Below, piece by piece: positions 1 to 12,000 of a stretch of DNA of 64,000 nucleotides. A model generated the notes under the pieces. The model saw only the letters and a list, made by a program, of their open reading frames with translations. It was not told the DNA's origin and made no database searches. Numbering within the stretch: position 1 is the first letter of the stretch; each line of letters opens with the position of its first letter. This DNA comes from Pogona vitticeps (Eukaryota; Chordata; Lepidosauria; Squamata; Agamidae): the NCBI RefSeq assembly GCF_051106095.1, contig NC_135785.1:183565045-183629044 (forward strand), given 5' to 3'. Both the position numbers and the translations under genes were made by a program.

Positions 1-36
1 ACATTTAAGAACCGAGGTGTCTTGGACACACTCAAG
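1..36 (+). CDS. OFD1: OFD1 exon 2, 3' part
   Basis: The frame reads [12 protein letters not shown], against TFKDRGILDTLK in human OFD1. The exon runs off the left edge. It ends in phase 0 before a GT donor with an unusual continuation (gtcttt). The next exon begins TQLRNQ, as in human. Confidence 0.9.
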
Positions 37-3000
37 GTCTTTCATTTAAAATAAATTAAAGCCAGCATACATTCAATTCTGAATCTTTATAAAGTCAGTT
101 GTATCATTGGCAATGTTGGATGAACTCATTTTTCACTGTTGTAAAAAGAGCACAATTAAAAAACTTAAATAGGCCTGTGTGCGCGCGCTCGTGCAGATAC
201 AAACACACACACAGGCAGAGAGGACAGCTCTGTAAATGGCCACTAGAACCAAATTCCAAACAATCCCTAACAAAAATATGTATCCTTACCAAGCATTATA
301 ACTATAGTTACCGGTATGTAAGAAAAATAATCTGAGTATTTACTCCTGGAACAGATTAGATTTTTGTCAGAGGAATGGTTCTGGATATAAATCACATTCA
401 AGAAAATAAAACAATTTAATGTATTTTAGATCAGCAGGTAATTTCTTGACCAATATCAGAAACTAGAACTGAACTTTCAGTTGTGCCTTGTGACAGAGAG
501 AGGCCATCGTTCTAAGTGACCTTCGTTCTAAGTGACCTTCACTATGTTATTAATTTGTTATGATATTTTTGTGGCAGAAGTAGGTTTTTGTTACCTTTGA
601 GCCTGGTGAAGCATCCTGGAAAACCCCTCTGGACTACACTTTGAAGATTTTTAGATTGAAGACATTTTGTATCCAAGATCTTGGACACTGTTGTACATAT
701 TCTTCTGTTACTCAGCTCCGAATTCTAGCTTTAAACATTCTTGAATGTTTTTTTTCAAACCGTTAGCTACCTTTATGGAAATAAGGCTGCCAGATTCAGT
801 AAAAATGCAATATTCTACTTGCTTTACTGTATGGCTGTTCAAATCAAATTTTAATTTTGGCTTTTTAAGTCATAACAGACAATGATGTACTGTAACACTT
901 GGTTTTAGTTCAGCATAGCAAAGTTAACTTTTTAAGTTCATTTAATAATTTAACACAGTTTTTCCATATTCCTCGTGGCACAGTGGTTAAACTGCAGTGA
1001 AAACTGCTCACAACCTGAGTTCAAACCCAGTGGATTCAGGTAGCTGGCTCAAGGTTGACTCCGCCTTCCATGCTCTCGAGGTTGGTAAATTGCGTACCCA
1101 GCTCTGTAAATTAAGTACCCAGTTTGTTGTGGGGGCAGCGTAAGCCTGCATAATTAAACTGTAAACCATCCTCAGAGTGGTTTAAGCACTGCAGGGCAGT
1201 ATCTAAGCAGAACACTTCTATACTATGTTGTTCTTTTTGCCAGACTCAGCTTCGAAACCAACTCATACATGAGCTGAGGAATCCAGTTTTAAGTGGAGAA
1301 GTTCAGCCACAAGCTGTTTATAGTGAATGCAGTTCACTGGTAATTGGTGCTTCAAACAGTCTGGTTGCAGATCACCTGCGCAGATGTGGCTATGAATACT
1401 CACTGTCAGTCTTCTATCCAGAAAGTGGGTTGGAAAAGGATAAGGTAAGTACCTGTCTCTTCTGAGAGATTTGCACTCTGAATATTTTTATGTATGCATG
1501 TCTGTATTCATCTATTCATTGCATTTATTGTTTTTTTCCGTGTATAAGATGATACTTTTGTTTAAAATCTTTAGACTAAAAATTGAGGGTCATCTTATAC
1601 AGGAGAGAACTCAAAGTGGAGGGGAAAGCAGGGATCAAAACGATCCTGCAGTGCTTTGGTGCCTGCTTTCCCCTCCTTTTGCTAAGTCGTGCTTAGATTT
1701 CTTAATTTTGGGTTAGAAAAGTGGGTGTGGGTGTCTTATATATGGGGGCATCTTATACACGGAAAAATACGGTATATACTGCCCATCTAGTGTCATGCCA
1801 GTATTCTGGGTGGTTTACAATAGTTAAAAGCACGCGCGCACACAAATTAAAACACACACACAAATAATAATAAGAAAAAAGTCTCAAAGCAACAGCCAAA
1901 CCAAATGCATAATTGTGTGTAATGGGTCGAAAAGTCGTGAGGCGGATGTTTCTGAAATCTGCTTTAAATAGCATGGTTTTAACTAATGTTATAGCTCATT
2001 GTCCTCAGCCCTCTTTAGATTTTGTATGTTTGTGAATGTGTTATCTATTTGCATGGTTGTAGTGCTGCTGGTGCAATACATCTTGGCTTCCACAACTCAC
2101 CAGCTGAAGAGCAGTGGTCCTTATAGTAACAGCTACAAGGGGAGCTAAATGTGTGCACTCAAAGTATGTACAAGCACAGGACAATGCACATATCTGCCAG
2201 ATAGCTTACACCATCACCACTAACCTAGAAGGGTAATAGTTTAAGTGTGTTTTGTTATAATGTGCCGTCAAGTCTCTTCTGACTTATTGTGACCCTATGA
2301 ATTAGTTACCTCCATAAGGTCCTATCCTTAATAGCCCTGTTTGGATCTTGTAAACATTTATGTTTGGAGCTGCATATTAATGGTACACATATTGCTTAGA
2401 AAATGGGTTTCAGAAATTCTACATTTTTTTCCTTTAGCAGGGGATAGGGAAACCAGTTTTGTGAGAAGCAGGCTTCTGGGACTGTAGAAATGGGAGAGTG
2501 ACATAATCAGCAAATACACACTATGTACAGACTTTCTTGTCAGGATCACCTTTGCAGAACCTACTGATGGTTGAATAGACTAACTTTCTGAAGAACAAAG
2601 GAGAAGTTACTGTGACAATTGAATCTTGCGGTTGTAAGACCAGTTGTTTCTTTCAGTATCACAACCAATCAGTCTTGAATCATGTTATGGTAAAGCCTAG
2701 AATGAGCTACATATATGTGTGACTGTTTGCATGATCAATGAGTGATGTTGATACTATGAGGGTAAATGTACTTGTTATTAAAAATATAGACAGCGTATAT
2801 AAGATTTCGAGATTTCACAGAGGATGGTTTATGACTCCCCTGGGATTTGTGAAAGGGAATAGTAAGGGAGCTAAAAGGTATCACAGGACATACAGGATTC
2901 TATGTATGTGAGTTGCAAAGAAAGCCCTAAGGAATGGCAACATTCCAGAGATATAATGAATTCATAGCAGTATACTTTCATAAAATTTTATAATTACTGT

Positions 3001-6000
3001 TTGTTCCATCATACAGCTGTCTGTTGGATTTGAATTTGGTAGATGAACACATGATGAATGGAATCTGTTTTCATGAATAGGCGATGGGCAAAAGAAAGGA
3101 AAATTAATTGAATTTACATGATGGAAAATATGTGCTTTCCCAGCGAAGTCAATACTTTCCATCCCAGTCCCATTTTAATTTTATTGCTCTAGCTTCAAAT
3201 TTTCTCTTTGACAGTGTGGATTGTAAAATATAGTTCATAATTAAGAATTTTTGTTTTTTTCTTGCAAAGGAGCTTACAGTTAAAGATCTGCTACAGCTGA
3301 TCAGGATCAATCCAAGGACTGATCTTTATAAAACACTGGTAAAATAACCTTATATCTGGATAACTTTGTTGTTAAAGTTTTAGTGAATAATAAAGAATGT
3401 AGTTGATTTAATTGTTTTCTGCTTACAGATTACTGCTTCAGAAAAGGATAATGCTAAAGGTATGTAGGCTTAAGAGGAATATGGCCTGCATAGTTGATGA
3501 TTTTTGGAAATGTTTCTGCACCATGCACTGCACTGTGGGGCCCAGCCTCATGGAGATCTGTATGTGTCGAACACTAGCTTATGTTTGTAATTGTAGTGAT
3601 CTAGTAGAGGCATCACCATCCATGCTCACCTTTGGATTGTGTGCAATGATACATTTATGAAAACACCCCACCATAACCATCCTTTTTAGATTTGTTGAAC
3701 TTGCATGTTTTGCTGCTGTTGCTAATTTATTCTTCCACATAGAGTTGGAAAGATTAATTTACTGCAGAAGAAATGTGTGACTAATGGTACATCTCTAAGG
3801 CTTTCTTGTACAGGTCTTAACAGAGCTGGTAGAACACAGCCTCTCTAAGGAAAACTGTAGTACAGAAACTCAAACAATTCCTATGGCTGGTCAAGAATCC
3901 CTGGGTAAGTGAAGTTTTGTAATTGGTTTATTGTTGGATATTGTTGCATCCAGTTGCAGCGATGACAGTAATGTAGTATCTGTTGTTCAGCTTTGTTTGG
4001 GGGTGCTTCTGAATCTGCTTTCTGTTGATAACAATGCATGTGCAAGGAGCTTGTTAGGCATAGGCATACTGCTGTGTTGTAAGTGTGGAGAGCACTATCA
4101 CACTACTTTTCACTCCAACATGGTAATCATTTGTTTTTTTCTGAATGGAAACAAACGTTGAAAATAGCATCTTTTTCTGTCAGTGGTTCTCTCAGGTGTC
4201 TGATATGCTTACCAGTGCAAGGCAAATAGTAGTGAACACTCCCACTTTCCCTACAAAGGATGCAAAATTTATGAATGCCCACACCCTCAACTTATTATCT
4301 GGCACTGTGCTGTTAGCATCTTCCTAAAACCTGGCTGTCCTTTGCTCTCTCCATGTTCCTCAGGAACTTGTTCAGTGTCAGGATGAGAGGTGCCTGTTTA
4401 TGACTACTCACTTCATGCACCTCAGCATGAGTGAGATTGTGCTTTAGAGAACAAGTGCAGAAGATGAAACATGTGATACCAGTAGGAAGTGATCAATCTT
4501 GGATTGAAGAGTAGTGAGGGGGATGCTGGAATAACGGATTGATTGAATGATTGATTGATTGAATGAATGTAGGTTTGGACTACCAGCCTCCTGGTTTCCT
4601 GTTTTATTCTTGTTTGCTTTCTCCCCTCCCTTTTTTCCTTGGTAACTTCTAGCAGAGGCTAGAAATATCTCGGTAATAAAACAGTGCTTTGAATTTTTTT
4701 AATAGCTGAAAAGCTTCAACTGATTGATGAGCAGTTTGCTGATATGTATTCTCAGCGCCATCTGTCTGAACCTTTTCAAGTAAAACTTGCTGAATACAGA
4801 AAAGAAATGGAGCAGCAGATCCAAGAAGAAATGTCTCAGAAGGTAAGTGGCAATGGAAGGGGTGGGTGGGAAGGACAGTTGTATTATAGCAATATTTCAT
4901 GCTTATGTGATTTTGGATTCTGCTCTTGTTTCTGTTCAACAGTTTGCATTTCCCCAAATCTGTTGTCTGTTTAATAGTTATAATAGTCTGCTGGAGCCAA
5001 ATCTCCTAAGTAGCAGGTTAAAATCTACCATGTTTTCTGTGGCAGAAGCTTTTGTGGATTGTGAGTCTGTGAACACTTGTGACAAGTAAAGATTCTGACT
5101 CTTTAAGATGCCACAGAACTATTTGCTGGTTTTCCTTTAAAAAGTAAAAATAAAAGTGAGTAAATAGAGGGTGACATTGCTGCTTGTATCATGAGCAGCA
5201 GTAGGGAAACAAGTGATTTCGACAATGTTTTCTGTAGTTGTAAATGTGAGAAACTGGAAATGGAGGCAGGTATTAAGCCAGAGTGTTCTGCACACTGAAG
5301 GGCTAGCCAAAGCCCTGTTACATAAGCACAGGAGATTTTTGATTCAGTCTCTAGATATTTTTTCTGCCCTTAAAGCTGAAAGAGGCACTTGCTATTGGTT
5401 AATGCCATCTGTTTGCCCATTCATTAAAAATTCCCCCAGGACCTCTTTAAGGAAAAAGGAAAATAAATTATGAGATAAGGCCACATACTATGTAGTTTGA
5501 TCCTTAGACACTGTGGCAGGTTTTCATTAATGCTGGTGGTATCAGAACTCCAAGATCTTCCATGTTGTTATTCACTTCAGAATCTCCCCACCATCACCAT
5601 TGCCTCAAATTCTCTTCCAGCAATCAAAACGCTGACATAGATTACAGATAGTAGTTGTAGAAGAAGAGAGAACAGCTGCACGTGTGAATGTGTAGAAGAT
5701 GAGTTATACTTCTCCTTTGAATTACACAGGTCTGACACACCATGGTTTTGGTTATACATGTTTTTTCCGCAAATAAATAAATATCCAATAAATACTGTGC
5801 CCCTAGCCACCCAGAACTAGGGGCCTAGTTCAGCACCATAGATGTTGAAGTGGTCTGCTTGCCCACGAACACAAAACTAATTCAGCCTCTAGATTAGGGA
5901 ATCATAAGGACCTTTAATGCTTATTACATATGATACTGAATGGAAAGAATTGTCAGTGCTATGGAAGAGAACCCCAATATAGTGAGTATCAACCGTTTAT

Positions 6001-9000
6001 GCTTTGTAGTCAAGCTTCCCTCTAAGGCAGGGGTCCCCAACCCCTGGTCTGACGCCCCTAACCCCAGTGTTGTTGAAGGGAGAAGTGTATTATGGAATGG
6101 TGGAGCTCCTATAGACACACATGCAAGTGCATTTTGTACTTTAGAGAGACTAGTTGTTTTATACATTGTCTTCTGCTATTCCTAGTGCTCATGTTTCAAA
6201 CTATTCCCCCATCCATGATTTTTCTCCTGCTTTTTAAGAAGAAGGACAGGTGTAGGGTATGGATAGGTGTACTTACAGTCATTAAGCACAAGGGCAGCCT
6301 ACCTGAATTATAGTAGGAGTTGAAAACAGAATTTTGAATCAGTGATCAAATGCTGGCTGGTATATCTGTGTAACACTGGGCCCCAGTCTTTTATGGCTCA
6401 TTGGCTTATTTGTATTTTTTTGTATTTATTTTCCAGTCCCCCCTTCTCACCTCCTGGGTACTCTTTGCCACCTGCAATTTACCTCTTTTTAGGGGGAGCT
6501 GCTTGTGTTTCTACTTCTTTTTTATTTTCTAAGAATGCCTTTGAGTTCCATAGGAGATATAGAGTAATTTGGGAGTAAAGAATGGAAACTAAGACTTTGG
6601 TTTGCAGTATGGCAATCTCCTAGCTAAAAACTCTTTTTTTAATTTTAAAAACATCTTAAAAATTTTTCAGGAGAGACAGGGCACCTGGCAAGCACCAATG
6701 GAAATTTCTGCAGGTACAATGCTGGACCAGGGTTTAAACCACTGTGAGGGTTGTCCGTGTGGACACGAGAGATTTAGAGAGCATCTTGTGCTTCTGGCCA
6801 TTTTAGTGGCAATGACTAATAGGAGCCACTTGGATGTGATCTAATGTTTTGACATAACAAAGATGAGATTTACTATTTCATTTTAAACAGTTGCAGCACT
6901 TCAGAGAGGTTGAAGTAGCCAAAATTAAAATGGATGAGAAAGCAAGGTCTCAGAAAGAAATCTCAGAGCTTCGCAGAGAGTTGGAAAAAGCTCACCAAGC
7001 CAAGTCAGAGGCATTAACTTCGCGGGAAAGAAATGCCATTCAGCGATTACAGAAACAGCAAGAGGTCATATTCAAAATGTTGCAATTAAATAGCATATGA
7101 ATAGCTTGCAGTATTCTTTGATGTCATGTTTGGATTAGATAGCCTTGTCAGAAATGTCTTGGTAATGGCTATGTATTTTGCTTGCAAGTTGAATTGTTTG
7201 AGGTGGGAACTGGCTTTGCATGTATCTACCTGTGAGGGTGCTCAATCTGTCCACAAGCAGATAGACATCAAATAGACCACTAGTAGTGCTTTTCATTATA
7301 AGGAATGCCCAACAGTGTACATAATAAACGTTTATTGCAGAACTATTTACAAGGGTGTTGTTTGGCCCATGGTCACTTCTGTCAACCTTTCTCCATCATG
7401 TGGTCCATTGGCCTTGTCTTTTCTGGGTGGGTTCTACTTCAGCCCTGATACCACTTGCATCCCAAGCACAAACAGAAAGGGTATAAACCTTATGTGGCTG
7501 TGGCAGTTGGGGTCTCACTGGATTCTGCAGGTCAGACCTCCTATTGACCCACTGAAGATGAGTACTCTTTGGACATGGACCAAATCGCATGACCTTTGCT
7601 GCCTTGCAGAGCTCTGGGTTCTGTTGGAATAGGCTTAAAGGTTAAAGAGAGTCTAGCAAAGTAGACTAGTGGACTTGCCCACTCAGGTGCATCAGCTGTT
7701 CCTCAGCTTCACTCTCTTCTTCCTCTATCTTGGTTGAACTCGCTATCTCTATCCAGTTCTCTCTCCTCCTCCTTCTCAGTCTTCCTTTTTGGTTCTCTAG
7801 TAGCTTCTTCTGTAGTCTCTACTGGGCAGGAAACCCCTTGGGAATTTTCCTGCCCTTTTCAGCCTTCTGCCTTTCAACAGCTAGGGCAAATGACATTGTT
7901 CCTGTGTAGTGGCCAAGGGGAAGGAAGCCATTCGTAGCCTTCCATCTACCATTCGCTGGGACTGTGGAGTGGCAGGAAAAATCCTGAGGTCAAACCAAGC
8001 TGCAGACCAGTGCCTACCTGCTTGCATGCCCTACACCTGCACTTTGGAGCAGCGTTAATTGTGTGTCTGTGTCCAGGTGTCCAAGAAATCTGATTGTGAT
8101 TTTACAATCTCCTGTGCCATAGCCACTTAATGTACCATTTCTGCCGAGGCAAAATTGGCCATCTAGTTGTCACTTGTGCTGAGTAAGAAAAGCATGCAGG
8201 ATGATATATTTGAGGAGTAGATGTGCATTCTTTGTCTCCTGCTACTTTTCTTACTGACTTTTCCACCCCTCTCCCCTTTTATTGTGAGTTACTTACAAAA
8301 ACTCCTGGAACTGTTTGCACAGTAATGTTTTGCAAAAGGCAGTGGCATATTTTCTAATAATAATTGGATTCACCAGCAAATTACAGAAATGTGTAGTTTG
8401 AGCAATAGACTACTAACAAAGTACAAACAGCAAATAGCCTGTCTTCTGAAACCTGTATACAATTTTTGTTGATGCTGGTCCTTCTTTTTGGATGTTCTAA
8501 ATGTACAATGTTTTTCTATTAGATTGATGCTAGAGAAATTTATCTACAAAGACAAAGCCTGTTGAAAGATATTGAAACAATAAGAACTCGAGAGGCAGAG
8601 CTGAAGCAGAGAATAGAAGCCTTTGAACTGTGAGTTGCTAAGTGTTACTCGTGGAGTTCTTGGATTTGGAAAAATCTCCCTGTCTTGGTCTATTAAATGT
8701 TGTAGTTTGTGTGGGACACCATTTACTTTCATTTTACCTGAACAGTCTGAGATTCTCAGGGCAAGCAACCAAGGAGCTGGTGGATGCTTCAGGCTCTCCT
8801 ATGTCATTAGTGGAGAATGTGATTCATAGATGGCAGAAAACTTTGTGCTGTGACTGAGCACTCAGCTGTTGTCACTATGCTATCCACTGTGTTTTGTGGA
8901 TAGTATGATGATGAACAGTGCATGTTTGGGGAGATCTTGTGTCCCCTGCATTCAAATCCCCTTCTTTGTCCCTATATCACCCTCAAAGTCTGAGGGACTG

Positions 9001-12000
9001 GATTGTTGGAGTTGGCATACATAGTTTCCCTGCCATTGCTGTTAATGAGAGGGGACATTTTTGAAAAGCTAAGTGAAAGGAAAGTTTATTGTATAACACA
9101 TCCAGTGGAATATGGAACACTGAGAAGTATGAATCAAGGTAAACTGGAAACAGTAAAGCAAGAAATGTAACATGTAAACATTGCAGTGCTTGATGTCAAT
9201 GAACTCAGGTGGATTGGAATGGGATATTTTCAGTTGGGCAACTACAAAGTGTTGTACTTTAGAGATTGCAAACTCAGAAGAAATGGTGTGGTTCTAATCC
9301 TGAGACAAGACATAACACAGGCAGTTAGGGACTATAATACAAGGTCTGATCAAATAATATCAAACTTTGTGGAAAACTCATCAGCATAACCTTCATTCCA
9401 GTCTGTGCTCCAACTGCCAATGCTGAAGAAGATGAAATTGAAAGCTTTAATGCAACAATCCAGAAGAATAGCTGATCATACACTGAAACAAAGACATTCT
9501 TATAATCATAGGTGACTAGAATGCATAATTAGTAGGGTAGAAAACAGAACCAAATTTGGCCTAGGAGATAGAAATTAAGCAGAAGAATGACTCATACAGT
9601 GGTGCCTTGACTTATGAACTTAATCCGTTCCGGAATGGTGTTCGTAATTAAATCAAAATTTCCCATAGGAATGCATTGAAACCCGATTAATTGGTTCTGG
9701 CTATTTTTTGTTCTTATGTCAAGGCACGGTTTGTAAGTCAAAGCATTAGTTCCCATAGGAACTAATGCAAAACCAGTTAATCTGCCTCTATCATTAGGGG
9801 GAGAAAATTTTTTTAAACCTAAGATGACTTTGGTTTAAAAAAGGGCAGCAAAGGAGGGAGACACAGAGAGAGAGAGAGAGAGAGAGGACGGGGGGGGGAG
9901 AGAGTTTGGAGTCTAAAACACATGCTAAACTGACACGTTTAAACCCACACATTTTACACCAACACATTTTAAACCAAGCCAGCACAGACCCTTGCAAAAA
10001 CTTTTCTGATTTGCAAGGGAAGCATGCAGGAACCATTGCAAAAGCACAGAAAACAAACGGAGCAGATCAGAGATGCAAAGAGAACGAAGCAATACTTTTC
10101 ATTTTTAGTAGCTCTTTTCCACTTTTTTTTTTTCTTGTGTTCTCTGAACTGAAGGTGGACAAACGATTCTGGCAGAAATAATTCTTTCAGCCATTTGTGT
10201 TACTTCAGTCAGTGGCCTTCCTTTTCCTCCCAGAGATTCTGAAACACTCAAATATTGCCATTGACTTAGATGAGGATCTGGTTGGATTAGCTTCATAAGG
10301 GCTTATGGTGGGTTGATATCAGTCTTTGTGCCCTTATTTGGGCATGGACTGGGTTGATGGGATGGGTGCATATCCTTCATCTTAAGTGTAATAAATCTTA
10401 CAAATACTAATGGTGAACTCAGTTATTTGACTGTAGTTGTATATTTGGCTACTAAGATGTACTTTCTGAAGAAAACAAAATTGAGGGAATGGAAAGAATG
10501 GAGATTGGCATGCTTAAATCCCTAACTAGTTGTGCAGGAGAGCACAATTAGGGTAGTGTGTGTGTACCATGCAGTGTTTTATAGAGAAGTTTCAGATGAA
10601 AGGAAAGAGTGTTTTTCCCTTTACACATTTTCCAAAATCGCCCCTACTGAGCAACGGTGCTCATATTTCGACTTCCTTGTGCTCTACTAGCACAGCAGGG
10701 AAGGACTTAGAGCAGGAATTTAAAAGGTTCACTTCCATAGCTCAGCCCCAGACTTGGCAAATCAAGGATTCTTGTTGTATGATGGTGTTCTTTTGCTTGG
10801 GTTTGCCCTCTTTCATGATTATCCCTGGCTTCTTTTCTTTGTCCAGAGCTCAAAAGCTTCAAGAATCAAAAAATAAAGTGGTTGAAGATGCGCTTCACCG
10901 TCGTGAGGTAGCTGTGAAGAATATTGAAGATACTTATGATCAGAAGCTAAAGAATGAACTCCTAAAGTAATTTACTTGCCAGTCTCCTTCAGGTGTAGAA
11001 AAGCAGTTCCATCGTCTTGTCAAATACAACATATCAAGAAATGAAAATGTTATGAAGCTAAGGAAGTGTGCTGGGTGAACAAAGAGTAACAGGAAAAAAC
11101 AAGCTCATCAGTTCTTGTGCTTACTTCTGAAAATAAATAGAGACCCTGCTGATGACTGGGTACTATTGTTAGGGATAACACTTCAGTCATTTTATTCTCT
11201 CTGTTCAGTCAGAGGGCTGACTTTAAAGAGAGAGATTGCTGCCCAAGGTATACAGACACATTGAACTTGAGGGGTAAAAACAGAGGGACGTTCTAAGCAT
11301 AGTTACTCAGAAGTGTGTTCATTTGTATCCATTGGATATTAATTATTTTTTGCATGTTGCCTCATATCACAAAGTTTTATAGGCAGCTTATGATAAACCA
11401 TATTTTGTTTTAAAAACAGTGTACATTAAGAAAAGGGTAAGTAAAAGCAACAGACAGACAGCGGCAGAAAACAAAACTCACAATATTCCCAGAATTATTT
11501 TTTTTAATTCAATACTGATGCCCAGACTGCCGAATTATTTAAAAGCCATGTGAAGAAAAATTGTGACCTTTTCAGATAGATTCTCTGTCTGGTTTGTATC
11601 AAAAGCTAGAGCACAGTTGGTCATCCAGGATGAAATTATTATGATTCTTCCTTTAGCAATAAGAGCTACAGAGAAGCTGAAGTTGATCGGTTAAAATCAT
11701 TATGGATACATTTGTTAAATCCACACTTTTTGCAATATTTTTGGGATTTATCAGTTCTTTTTAAAAGAAACATTTTAGGTTCTCAAGTAATATGGCAATA
11801 GAAATCTGTTCCAGGCATTTTTTTTTTAAAAAAAGAATGGGTAGTAGTTTTTATATGCTTAGTTGTGAGTTGCCACACTTGAAATTGTCTTTTTTCTAAT
11901 CATTTCTAAACCTTCCTATTTTGAGGCATTGGTGGATTTATTTGTACTAAGTCAATGCAATGTGTTTTAATCTGCTGGGTATACTTTGTAATAAACATTA

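Noticed and set aside
3814-3904. Exon 6 starting at the stronger acceptor (3814)
   Set aside because: It gives a frameshift and early stop, while the start at 3800 restores KGFL and matches the human protein and exon length.
4990-5140. Repeat phrase ending ttaagatgccacagaact
   Set aside because: It resembles a common reptile interspersed repeat, but too little is left to name or bound it.
7300-8050. Possible retroelement remnant in OFD1 intron 8
   Set aside because: A CT-rich stretch and a minus-strand AATAAA near 7325 hint at an old element, but no family-specific domain or terminal repeat could be read.
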